From NCBI GenBank assembly GCA_005789975.1, contig SXWC01000052.1, positions 1 to 9,417 of the forward strand: DNA of 9,417 nt, written 5' to 3'. This DNA comes from Planctomycetaceae bacterium. GTDB lineage: Bacteria; Planctomycetota; Planctomycetia; Pirellulales; UBA1268. Positions 1 through 6,920 of the stretch are shown here, one piece after another; the stretch's first letter is position 1, and each line of letters begins with the position of its first letter. The notes beneath the pieces were generated by a model, which saw nothing but the letters and a program-made list of their open reading frames with translations, made no database searches and had not been told where the DNA came from. The position numbers and the translations under genes are program-made.

Positions 1-2
1 CG

Positions 3-938
3 GCCCTCGCGGCCGAGCCACGACGCCTGACCCCGGCGCCGGCCGCGACGGCCGCCGTGACGCCGACCGGCGACGAGCGGGCCGAGATTCGTGACATGCT
101 CGGTGCGTATCTCCGCGCCTTCAATCGGCACGACCCCGCCGCGCTGGTGGCCCACTGGACCGCCGCCGGCGAGAACGTCGATCTCGACTCCGGCGAGGTG
201 ACGGCGGGGCGGGAGGCGGTTCGCGAGGTGTTCGCCGCCCTGTTCGCCGATGACGCCGGTGCGGCCATCGATATCGACGTGCAGGCGATCCGTCCCGTGC
301 GCAGCGACGTGGCCGTGGTCGATGGCACCTCGCGGATCACGTTCGGCGACGGCGACCGGGCCGGCAGCCGCTTCTCGGCAGTCGTCGTCAAGCAGGATGG
401 CCGCTGGCTGCTCGAGAGCGTTCGCGAAGCGGCGCGGCCGGAGGCCGGAGAAGAGGAATCGCGGCCGCTCGAGCCGCTTTCGTGGCTGGTCGGCAGCTGG
501 GAGGACGTCGCTCCTGGCGTGACGGCGAGCACGCGGTGCTTCTGGAGCGCCGGCCGGGCATTCCTGATTCGTACGCATGCCGTGTCGGCGGATGGCGTCG
601 AAGCTCCGCCCGAAGCCGGCGATGACCGGATTCCGGGCCTGCTCCCCGCCGGGGACATCGCCGGCCGCGAGGTGACGGAGATCATCGGCTGGGATCCGGA
701 ACGCCGGGCCATCCGTTCGTGGGCGTTCACGTCGGATGGACGCTTCGCCGAAGGCACGTGGAGCCGTGAGGGCGACGACTGGAGGGTGCAGATCGAGGGC
801 CGTGGCGGCGACACCGGCCGCGACTGTGAGTGCAGGCTCGTCCGCGTCGGTGCCGACGGGGTCTCGGTACGCGGACCGGGCACCGGCCTTGCCGCCGGCT
901 TGGCCCCGGCCTGCGACTTCATCCGCATCGCCCGGTAG
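3..938 (+). CDS. Secreted SnoaL/NTF2-like protein with a second C-terminal lipocalin-like region (5' partial)
   Basis: The reading frame stays open to the left edge, and the residues before the first possible internal start (GTG 57) read ALAAEPRR, like the end of a signal peptide. The true start is therefore probably upstream and this is a 3' fragment. Numbering from GTG 57, residues about 5-127 look like a SnoaL/DUF4440 (SgcJ/EcaC-type) fold: a helical start with YLRAFNRHD, a strand with VAVVDGTSRITF, and a closing VVKQDGRWLLESVRE. Residues about 138-293 form a second region opening with LSWLVGSWED and containing EIIGWDPERRAIRSWAF and GTWSREGDDW, as in the beta-barrel domain often joined to this fold. 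The fold is known as a small cone-shaped pocket used by diverse enzymes and binding proteins; no catalytic assignment can be made. The stop TAG touches the next gene (TAGTG). Family call fairly sure, function unknown. Confidence 0.8.
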   Translation, partial: ALAAEPRRLTPAPAATAAVTPTGDERAEIRDMLGAYLRAFNRHDPAALVAHWTAAGENVDLDSGEVTAGREAVREVFAALFADDAGAAIDIDVQAIRPVRSDVAVVDGTSRITFGDGDRAGSRFSAVVVKQDGRWLLESVREAARPEAGEEESRPLEPLSWLVGSWEDVAPGVTASTRCFWSAGRAFLIRTHAVSADGVEAPPEAGDDRIPGLLPAGDIAGREVTEIIGWDPERRAIRSWAFTSDGRFAEGTWSREGDDWRVQIEGRGGDTGRDCECRLVRVGADGVSVRGPGTGLAAGLAPACDFIRIAR

Positions 939-949
939 TGGCGGCCTTG

Positions 950-1873
950 ATGCGGCGAATCCTCGAACTTGTCGCCAATGTGTTTCCCCTCTGGGTTCTC
1001 GCGGGCTGCGGGCTCGCGCTGGTCGAGCCTGAATGGTTCGCCTGGTTTCGCGGCGACGCGATCGTCGCCGCCCTCGCCGTGATCATGCTCGGCATGGGCA
1101 TCACGCTCTCGTTGGACGACTTCTCCCGGGTGGCCACGCGGCCCCTGACGGTCGCCTGCGGGGTCATCGCGCAGTTTCTGATCATGCCGGCGGCCGGCTG
1201 GGCGGTCGCCATGCTCTTCGATCTCGAGACACCGCTGGCGGTCGGGCTGATCCTCGTCGCCTGCTGCCCCGGGGGCACCGCCTCGAACGTGGTCACCTAC
1301 ATCGCCCGTGCCGACGTCGCGCTCTCCGTGGTGATGACCGCCTGCTCGACGCTCGCGGCGGTGATCCTCACGCCGCTGCTCACGAAGTTTCTCGCCGGCC
1401 GGCTCGTCGAGGTCGATGCCTTGGGCCTGTTGGTCTCGACCCTGCAGGTGGTCGTGCTGCCGGTCGCGATCGGGGTGGCCATCAACCGGTTTTGCCCGAA
1501 GCTCACCGTCGCGGTGCAGCCCGTGGCGCCGGTCGCAAGTGTGATGGCGATTTCGATGGTCTGCGCGAGCATCATCGCCCAGAACGCCGCCGCCGTGTGG
1601 ACGAGCGGACTGCCCCTGCTCGCAGCCGTGGTGGCCCTCCACGGGATCGGCTTCGGCGTCGGCCACTGCTTCGCCCGGGCATTCGGCTACGACCGGCCGG
1701 TCGCGCGGACGATTTCGATCGAGGTGGGCATGCAGAACTCCGGGCTGGGCGTCGTCCTCGCCCAGCGGCACTTTCCCGCCGAGCCGCTCACGGCCGTGCC
1801 GTGCGCGATTTCGAGCGTGGTCCACTCCGTGATCGGCAGCGGGCTGGCCGGCTGGTGGCGGCTGCGATCGTGA
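950..1873 (+). CDS. Bile acid:sodium symporter (BASS) family transporter
   Basis: A 307-residue polytopic membrane protein, the usual length of bacterial BASS carriers, with about nine or ten hydrophobic segments spread over the whole length. The two crossover motifs that form the sodium sites in this family (known from the bacterial ASBT homologues) are both present: CCPGGTASN at residues 105-113 followed by the T/S-rich helix near 125-135, and EVGMQNSGLG at 258-267; Q75 in the GVIAQ stretch fits the remaining sodium ligand. It should couple sodium entry to uptake of an organic anion; the substrate may be a keto acid or pantoate-like compound rather than a bile acid. I chose ATG 950 because the protein then begins directly with the first helix; GTG 938, overlapping the upstream stop codon, and TTG 947 are in frame and possible. 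The 11-base gap to the preceding gene suggests co-transcription. Confidence 0.92.
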   Translation: MRRILELVANVFPLWVLAGCGLALVEPEWFAWFRGDAIVAALAVIMLGMGITLSLDDFSRVATRPLTVACGVIAQFLIMPAAGWAVAMLFDLETPLAVGLILVACCPGGTASNVVTYIARADVALSVVMTACSTLAAVILTPLLTKFLAGRLVEVDALGLLVSTLQVVVLPVAIGVAINRFCPKLTVAVQPVAPVASVMAISMVCASIIAQNAAAVWTSGLPLLAAVVALHGIGFGVGHCFARAFGYDRPVARTISIEVGMQNSGLGVVLAQRHFPAEPLTAVPCAISSVVHSVIGSGLAGWWRLRS

Positions 1874-1888
1874 TCCGGGCCGGTCGGC

Positions 1889-2986
1889 TCAGCGCTTCGT
1901 CGATTTGGTCGTGGCCATCTGCGGCCGCTTCACGAAGTAGACCTTCGGGTCGTCGATCACCCAGGGCGTGCTCCAGGTGCGGCCGTCGTCGTGGGTGCAG
2001 ACGTTGAAGAAGAAGGTCTTCACCCACTCCGTGCGGTAGCCGTAGGGAAACTGGGAGGTGATGTGGTCGTCCATCGTCAGTTCGTCCACGCCGGGACTGG
2101 CGAAGTAGTGCACCATGCCGTCAGGCGTGAACGACATCCCGAGCGTCCACCAGCCGAGCTGCTCGATCCGCGGCCCGCGAATCTCGCCGCCGTTGCGGCC
2201 GCTGCGGACGCGGAGGTAGGCGCCGTCTTCCTTGAAGCGGCCGTCGTGGCTGCTCTCGAAGCAGACGAACATGCCCGGCCAGTATTCCTCGATGCCGAAC
2301 TCGCCCTCGTCGGGATGGTCGTCACCGGTGATGACGGCATGCGTGAAGCAGCCGCTGCGGAAGCCGAAGCTCGGCCCGCTGCGATTTTCCCACTGTTCGA
2401 ACGGGGGCATGTAGACGCGGACGGTGATGCTCGGGCTGTCGCCCACCGACATGCTGCGACCGCTGAACTTCGCCAGGTTGTAGATCAGGTCGTCCTGCTG
2501 CATCTGGTGGGTGACACGGTTGGGGATGCCGCCGTGGAGGGTGGCCACCAGCAGGCCGTGCTCGCTCCCCTCCAGACCGGGGGCGGGCAGGTCGACACGC
2601 TTCACGACGTCGGGCGTGCCCCGCTTGGGACCTTCGAACCAGCGACCGTTGGTGCTCTTCGCGAGTGGTCCCCGCATCCGCTTGTCCTGCTCCTCCGAAC
2701 TCTTCGGATGGTTGTAGCGCCAGGCCCACTTCTCGTCCTCGAAGTCGTCGACGACGTTCTTGACGAGCGATCCCGTGCCGGGCAGAAGGACGGGCTTTTT
2801 CGGGGCGGGCGGCTGGGCGGCCGCCGCCGGCACGGTCGCAAGCCGTCTCGGCGGCTGGGGGGCCTGCTTGGTGCCGCGACCGGCCGGGCCGCCGGCGGCC
2901 GTGGCGACGGCGGCGGTGAGACCGAGGCACGCGGCGGCGAGGGCCACACGCGCCGTGGGCGAGGAGAGTTGCGTGCGGTGCGACAT
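1889..2986 (-). CDS. Secreted protein of unknown function, beta-rich, probably planctomycete family
   Basis: A 365-residue protein that I do not recognise as a named family. Residues 1-31 are a signal peptide (RTQLSSPTAR, then ALAAACLGLTAAVATA). Residues about 32-75 are a Pro/Ala/Lys-rich linker. The rest is a mixed, aromatic-rich domain: NVVDDFEDEKWAWRYNHP (77-94), then alternating polar/hydrophobic segments such as SITVRVYMP (186-194), SFGFRSGCF (206-214), GEFGIEEYWPGMFVCFES (228-245), LGWWTLGMSF (277-286) and KTFFFNVC (323-330). The pattern suggests a beta-sandwich like LamG/concanavalin-type carbohydrate-binding proteins, but this is inference and no catalytic pair is clear. Cys213, Cys242 and Cys330 could allow one disulfide. 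A GGAG lies 10 bases before the ATG. It converges on the transporter gene (15-base gap) and is divergent from the PDZ gene. Confidence 0.85.
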   Translation of the reverse strand: MSHRTQLSSPTARVALAAACLGLTAAVATAAGGPAGRGTKQAPQPPRRLATVPAAAAQPPAPKKPVLLPGTGSLVKNVVDDFEDEKWAWRYNHPKSSEEQDKRMRGPLAKSTNGRWFEGPKRGTPDVVKRVDLPAPGLEGSEHGLLVATLHGGIPNRVTHQMQQDDLIYNLAKFSGRSMSVGDSPSITVRVYMPPFEQWENRSGPSFGFRSGCFTHAVITGDDHPDEGEFGIEEYWPGMFVCFESSHDGRFKEDGAYLRVRSGRNGGEIRGPRIEQLGWWTLGMSFTPDGMVHYFASPGVDELTMDDHITSQFPYGYRTEWVKTFFFNVCTHDDGRTWSTPWVIDDPKVYFVKRPQMATTKSTKR

Positions 2987-3307
2987 GATCCCGATACTCC
3001 GAGAGAGCGACGAAGCGGAGGGCCACCCCCGACACTCCGCCTGGTATCGGACAAAACGACGCGATGGCTCGCCGCGGCTCCGGACGACCGTTCATGTCGC
3101 CGCCGTGTTGCCCGCCCGCCCGGATCCCCCGGGCCTTCTGGGTCGGCCTGGCGTCGCCAGACCGCCCATTTTTCGGGAAAAGTTCCGCTGGGCTCAGCCC
3201 TCGTCGAGACGGTCTGGCGTGGAATCCGCAAAACCTTCATAGAGCCGTCTCCGGCGCGTGAAGAGGGAGTGGCCGCACCCCCTCGCAGCCGGTGACCACA
3301 CCCCGGT
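2987..3307. promoter_or_regulatory. Divergent intergenic spacer with candidate operator dyads
   Basis: This spacer of 321 bases must carry the promoters of both flanking secreted-protein genes. I cannot point to a convincing -35/-10 pair on either strand. Visible structure: a CTGGCG-T-CGCCAG dyad at 3148-3160; a second CTGGCG at 3214-3219; an AT-rich patch TTTTCGGGAAAA at 3170-3181 overlapping GGAA-AAG-TTCC at 3176-3186; and GCGGAG/CTCCGC arms at 3015-3020 and 3035-3040 in the leader of the minus-strand gene. Short open frames here lack any family resemblance. The role as promoter region follows from gene orientation only; the dyads as operators are a guess. Confidence 0.4.
3148..3219. repeat. 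CTGGCG dyad plus distant third copy (inverted repeat)
   Basis: CTGGCG (3148-3153) and CGCCAG (3155-3160) form a perfect 6-base dyad around one T. The longer arm CGCCAGACCG (3155-3164) recurs as its exact reverse complement CGGTCTGGCG at 3210-3219, 45 bases further on. Three copies of one hexamer within 72 bases is more than expected by chance in GC-rich DNA, though not by a large factor. Such spacing could suit a repressor bound as dimers at two sites; no regulator gene is in the window. Confidence 0.45.
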
Positions 3308-4180
3308 ATGGCCATGCTCACCACGCTGACACCCCTCCGCCGCCCGTGGGCGGACCTGCTCGCCGCGCTCGCGATCGTCGGGAGCCTCTCCCTGCAAGTC
3401 GCCGCCGAACAGCCGCGTTCACATCTGGAACCGGCGCGAGGTCTGGTCGGGGTTCCGCAGTCGTCGGGGAGCCTCGGGCTCACCCTCTCCCGCGCGTCAG
3501 CCGTGCTGCGGCAGCAGCTGGCGGTCAAGCGGGGTGCCGGACTCGTCGTCGAGGCGGTCGCTCCCGGTTCGCTCGCAGCCCGGGCGGGATTCGCCCAGCA
3601 CGACGTGCTCGTCAAGCTCGATGATCAGTTGCTCCTGCTGCCCGAGCAGCTCGATGCGCTGCTCGCGGCCGCCGAGAAGGACGTGCGGCTCGACTGCACG
3701 GTCTTGCGGGCAGGTTGCGAAGTGGTGATCCCGCTCGCGCAGGGCGGCGTCGTCACGGCGGGCCCCGTGCACGGCAGCGTGGGCCCCGGACTTCGCCCGA
3801 CGGCCTCGTCACTCGCCCTCGTCCAGCAGCCGGTCGTCCGCACGAAGGCCGTTGATGCCGACAGACTGCGGCGGCTCGCCGACGAGACCCTGGTCAGGCA
3901 GGATGCCGACTATCAGATCCGGCTGACGAGCGGCGAGGAGACGACGCTGGTCGTCTCCGATCCGCAGGGCCGTGTGGTGTTCAACGATTCGATCGACACG
4001 CCCGAGCGCCGCAGCCGCATGCCGCCGGTGATCCAGGCCCGCGTCGCCGAAATGGAACGGATGCTGGAGGGGAGGTCGCCGCCGGTCGCCACGGCATCGA
4101 GCCCGCCGGCCATGCCGCCGCAGACGGCACCCCGGGCCGAGATTGGCAGCCTCGACGTCAAGCCGATCGAACTCCGCTGA
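3308..4180 (+). CDS. Secreted PDZ-domain protein
   Basis: A 290-residue protein. Residues 1-33 form a signal peptide (LRRPWADLLAALAIVGSLSL, cleavage likely after VAA before EQ). Residues about 54-145 are one PDZ domain: carboxylate-binding-loop region GSLGLTL (54-60), then GLVVEAVAPGSLAARAGFAQHDVLV (78-102), the classical peptide-binding half seen in HtrA/DegP-type proteins, and a final DCTVLRAGCEVVIPL strand. No protease domain precedes it, so it is not an HtrA protease; it probably binds exposed C-terminal or internal peptides of partner proteins outside the cytoplasmic membrane. Residues about 198-253 make a second conserved-looking unit (YQIRLTSGEETTLVVSD, then DTPERRSRMPPVIQARVAEM), resembling an extension I associate with planctomycete PDZ proteins. 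The end is Pro/Ala-rich. An in-frame TGA at 3293 excludes an earlier start; no strong ribosome site is seen. It converges on the large minus-strand gene. Confidence 0.87.
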   Translation: MAMLTTLTPLRRPWADLLAALAIVGSLSLQVAAEQPRSHLEPARGLVGVPQSSGSLGLTLSRASAVLRQQLAVKRGAGLVVEAVAPGSLAARAGFAQHDVLVKLDDQLLLLPEQLDALLAAAEKDVRLDCTVLRAGCEVVIPLAQGGVVTAGPVHGSVGPGLRPTASSLALVQQPVVRTKAVDADRLRRLADETLVRQDADYQIRLTSGEETTLVVSDPQGRVVFNDSIDTPERRSRMPPVIQARVAEMERMLEGRSPPVATASSPPAMPPQTAPRAEIGSLDVKPIELR

Positions 4181-4189
4181 CCGTGCCGT

Positions 4190-4203
4190 GGCGGCCCGCC
4201 GCC
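4190..4203. terminator. Possible short hairpin between convergent genes
   Basis: GGCGG (4190-4194) and CCGCC (4199-4203) can pair around a CCCG loop in the 49-base gap between two convergent stop codons. The stem is only five pairs and no T-run follows on either strand, so an intrinsic terminator is only weakly supported. Confidence 0.2.
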
Positions 4204-4229
4204 GTCGCGGCGCTCGTCGGCCCCCGCGG

Positions 4230-6809
4230 CTACCAGTTCACCTGCGCGATGTCGGGCGACCAGCCGCCGCCGGCGGAGGGGCGCCGCGGCGCCTGCGTCT
4301 GCATCGACCGCCAGGGATCCGGCCCGGTGAACGTGCCGCCGGGAAGGCGAACCACCCACGGGCCGGCACCCCGCGACATTCTCGCGAACGATTCCTCCAG
4401 CTGTCGGCGCTGGACTTCCTGCTGCCGGCGGACGCGTCGCCGTTCGGCCTCGGCCGTGGCGGTGGCATAGGCGATCCGCGCCTGCTGCGAGGCCTCGGCG
4501 GCGGTGTGGATCGCGTCTTCGTAGCGTTGCCGCTCCAGCAGCGACCTGGCGGAATCGATCGCGGCGGCGGCCCCGCGGACGTCGGCCTGCACGCCCTCGG
4601 CGTACCAGGCCGCGACCCTGCGGACGAGCGAATCGGTCTCGTCGATGTCGCTGGTCGCCTGCCGCGCGAGCCGGTCGTCCTCGGCGGCGAGTTCCTCCCC
4701 GCGCGACACGGCGGCGTCGGCCGCCTCGACGAGCTGGGCGGCCTGCCTCAGATCGGGCCGCAGGTTGCGGAGCCCCTGGTCGGCCACCTCGATGATGCGG
4801 CCGGCCTCCCGACAGCGTTCGTTGGCGCGGACGCGGTCGGTCCGCTGCGACTCAAGCCGTTTCTCCAGGTTCGAGAGACGGACGGCCGCCTGATCGCGAC
4901 GTCCCGGCAGTGTCCGCCGCAGTTCCTCCAGTTCCGCCAGGCGATCGGTGATGGCCGCGAGGCAGCGATCGACCCAGTCCTGCTGACGAACCGTCTCCTC
5001 GAGGATCGCCACGCCGCGCAGATGGTGCTGACGGTGCGAAGCGACCGCCTCGTGCGCCTCACCGAGCAGCGATTTCACCCGCACGAGCCCCTCGTCGGCC
5101 TCGGTCAGGTTGTTGGACACGTCGGACCAGGAGCTCTCCGCATGTTCGGCGGCCAGTTTTTCAAGCGCTGCGGCGGCGGCCAGCCTGCCGGCGATGAGCG
5201 GCTCGACCCGGGCCGCGCAGGCCGGTAGGAGCTCTTCGGCCTTCGTCCGCGCCGCCAGGAGGCTCTCGACGAGCGCGACCGCCTCGGCGTCGGCCCGCTC
5301 GGCACGTTCGATGTGGGACAGCGCCGGGTCGATCTCGCCCTCGTCGAGCAGTTGCGCCGCGAGGTTGGAATGCCTGGCCGCGGCCTCGACGCGGTCGTCG
5401 GGATTGGCTCCCGGCTCGGTGAACAACCAGCCCTCGGCGCGAAGACGCTGCACCCGCTCGACGATCTCGCCGGTATGGGAGACCGCCTTCTGCCGCCGGT
5501 CGTCGGCGGCCTCGAGCGCATCGACCCGCACGAGCATGCTCTCGAGCGTGCCCCGGGCATCCTCGAGCGTGCCCCGGGCCGCGACCGGGTCGCTCTCGAG
5601 CTGTTCGCCCGCCCGCGTCCGGTGTCGCGAGACCTCGGCGAGCGCCGGCTGAAACACCGCCGCCGTCCGGCCCCGACGGGCGACGCCGTCGAGCCGGCCG
5701 GTCGCCTCGGCGATCTCCGCGTCGAGTGTCACCGCACTCTCACGCGCCTTTTCGTGCGCCTGCTCGAGGGCGTCGAGCGGCGCCTTGCATTCACCCGCCA
5801 CGGCCTCGAGCGGCGGGCGGGCCTCGGCCGAGTCGAGCAGCCGCATCGCGTCCTCGGCGGCACTCGTCCCCAGAAACCATTCGGCGTCGATCTTCTCCTG
5901 GGCCCGTTCCCAAACGTCCATCAGGCCGAGCCAACGCTCGCGATAGCGACCGATCGCCCCCTGCACGTTGTCGTAGGTGGAGCGGGTCATGCCCTGCATC
6001 GGCGTCTGAAAGTCAGGGTCGGCGTGCGGCAGCATCCGGTGCCGCTCCTGCTGGCCGTCGAGCATGTCGGAGAGCGCCACCACCTCGCTCTTGAACGCCG
6101 CCAGTTTCAGGCGGGCGGCCCTCATGCGGCTGGAGTGCCGGGCCGCCTGCACGAGCAGGCCGCCGAGCAGTCCGGCCGTGCCGATGCCCACCAACCCCAG
6201 GGGGAGCGTGCGGGTCTTGAAGACATGGGCCGCCTCGGCCCGTCGCCGCCGCGCGTCGGTTTGCTCGCGGATCCAGGTTTCCGTGCCGTTGACGAGTTCG
6301 GCGAGGCCCGCATCGAACAACCCGTCCTTGGCCCGCGGCACGAACTTCGCGGCGATCAGTTCCTTCTCGAGCGTCTGGCGGTCGAGGCCCACGGCCGCCT
6401 CGATCGACCAGGGCACGTCCATGGCGATCTGCCGGTCGCCGATGTCGAGCACGATCGTGACGTCAGCGGATGGATTGAAGCCGCTCGCATCGCCCTGCGA
6501 TTCCTCCCGCCAGCGGGCGACCAGTCGTTCCAGCAGCCCCGCCGCATCGCCGGCACTCCCGGCGGCGTCGACCACCACCACCCGGTAATCGCGACCGGCC
6601 TGCTTCTTGGCCGCGGCGATCGCCCCACGCGTCTCCTCGAAGTCGTCCTTGACACCGCTGACGAACACGCGAGGCGGGTCGTCCCGTCGCGGGGCTGCCG
6701 GTATTTCCGGCTCGGCGGCAAAGCCGTGGACCGCGGTCATGAGGGCCGTGAAGGCGAACGACTTCACGATGCCGCGCCATGAGACGGGGCATCCGCGGGT
6801 GACGTGCAT
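4230..6809 (-). CDS. TPM-like domain / transmembrane / long coiled-coil protein
   Basis: An 859-residue protein in four parts. Residues 1-32 are a signal peptide (WRGIVKSFAFTALMTAVHGFAA). Residues about 47-180 resemble a TPM (TLP18.3/Psb32/MOLO-1) domain: RVFVSGVKDDF, YRVVVVDAAGS, and ADVTIVLDIGDRQIAMDVPWSIE, the strand-turn-strand with a nucleotide-free alpha/beta look typical of that family. Residues 201-222 (LPLGLVGIGTAGLLGGLLVQ) are one transmembrane helix. Residues about 226-815 are almost wholly helical, rich in Ala, Glu and Arg, with few prolines and heptad-like stretches such as LEELRRTLPGRRDQAAVRL and LEKRLESQ. The tail is Pro/Gly/Trp-rich. Expected topology: TPM domain outside, helical rod in the cytoplasm, reminiscent of EzrA but without demonstrated homology. 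ATG 6809 is preferred over 6878 because TGGAG lies five bases before it and the signal peptide then begins properly. Residues 411-424 repeat RGTLEDARGTLES. Function unknown. Confidence 0.87.
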   Translation of the reverse strand: MHVTRGCPVSWRGIVKSFAFTALMTAVHGFAAEPEIPAAPRRDDPPRVFVSGVKDDFEETRGAIAAAKKQAGRDYRVVVVDAAGSAGDAAGLLERLVARWREESQGDASGFNPSADVTIVLDIGDRQIAMDVPWSIEAAVGLDRQTLEKELIAAKFVPRAKDGLFDAGLAELVNGTETWIREQTDARRRRAEAAHVFKTRTLPLGLVGIGTAGLLGGLLVQAARHSSRMRAARLKLAAFKSEVVALSDMLDGQQERHRMLPHADPDFQTPMQGMTRSTYDNVQGAIGRYRERWLGLMDVWERAQEKIDAEWFLGTSAAEDAMRLLDSAEARPPLEAVAGECKAPLDALEQAHEKARESAVTLDAEIAEATGRLDGVARRGRTAAVFQPALAEVSRHRTRAGEQLESDPVAARGTLEDARGTLESMLVRVDALEAADDRRQKAVSHTGEIVERVQRLRAEGWLFTEPGANPDDRVEAAARHSNLAAQLLDEGEIDPALSHIERAERADAEAVALVESLLAARTKAEELLPACAARVEPLIAGRLAAAAALEKLAAEHAESSWSDVSNNLTEADEGLVRVKSLLGEAHEAVASHRQHHLRGVAILEETVRQQDWVDRCLAAITDRLAELEELRRTLPGRRDQAAVRLSNLEKRLESQRTDRVRANERCREAGRIIEVADQGLRNLRPDLRQAAQLVEAADAAVSRGEELAAEDDRLARQATSDIDETDSLVRRVAAWYAEGVQADVRGAAAAIDSARSLLERQRYEDAIHTAAEASQQARIAYATATAEAERRRVRRQQEVQRRQLEESFARMSRGAGPWVVRLPGGTFTGPDPWRSMQTQAPRRPSAGGGWSPDIAQVNW
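5541..5579 (-). repeat. 21-base in-frame tandem duplication inside the coiled-coil gene
   Basis: The 18-base string CTCGAGCGTGCCCCGGGC occurs at 5541-5558 and again at 5562-5579, a period of 21 bases. In the protein this gives ARGTLED followed by ARGTLES (residues about 411-424), exactly one heptad, so the register of a coiled coil would be kept. It is a recent small duplication, as the DNA copies are identical. Confidence 0.8.
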
Positions 6810-6814
6810 GGTGG

Positions 6815-6818
6815 CTCC
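6815..6818 (-). promoter_or_regulatory. Ribosome binding site deciding the start of the TPM/coiled-coil gene
   Basis: On the minus strand the sequence CTGGAGCCACC precedes ATG 6809; GGAG is five bases from the start codon. The longer in-frame start at 6878 adds 23 residues without signal-peptide character, so this site supports 6809. Further upstream, TACACT at 6854-6849 could be a -10 element, but no good -35 goes with it. Confidence 0.55.
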
Positions 6819-6920
6819 AGTCGCTGAGGCTGTCGGACGTTCGGGCGAGTGTATCCGCGTCGCAGGTCCCCCTTCCACGCCCCGGACTTCCGGCCGATGG
6901 CACGGGGCCCCGCACGCCCG

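Noticed and set aside
830..949. Longer start for the BASS transporter at 830
   Set aside because: It would overlap the upstream gene by more than 100 bases and adds an Arg/Pro-rich segment before the first membrane helix.
3064..3261. 65-residue open frame in the divergent spacer
   Set aside because: Biased Pro/Arg composition, no ribosome site and no recognisable motif.
1991..3295. 434-residue plus-strand open frame
   Set aside because: It lies antisense to the secreted-protein gene, has runs of low-complexity Ala/Val/Gly/Arg, no family resemblance, and crosses the intergenic spacer. Long antisense frames are common at this GC content.
5313..6782. 489-residue plus-strand open frame
   Set aside because: Antisense shadow of the TPM/coiled-coil gene; composition is Arg/Gly/His/Pro-rich without motifs, whereas the minus strand gives a coherent domain layout.
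6810..6878. Longer start for the TPM/coiled-coil gene
   Set aside because: The added 23 residues lack signal-peptide or domain character, while ATG 6809 has a GGAG five bases upstream.
6894..6916. CGGGGCCCCG palindrome between gldA and the TPM gene as a terminator
   Set aside because: The palindrome has no loop and no T-run follows; such strings are frequent in DNA this GC-rich.
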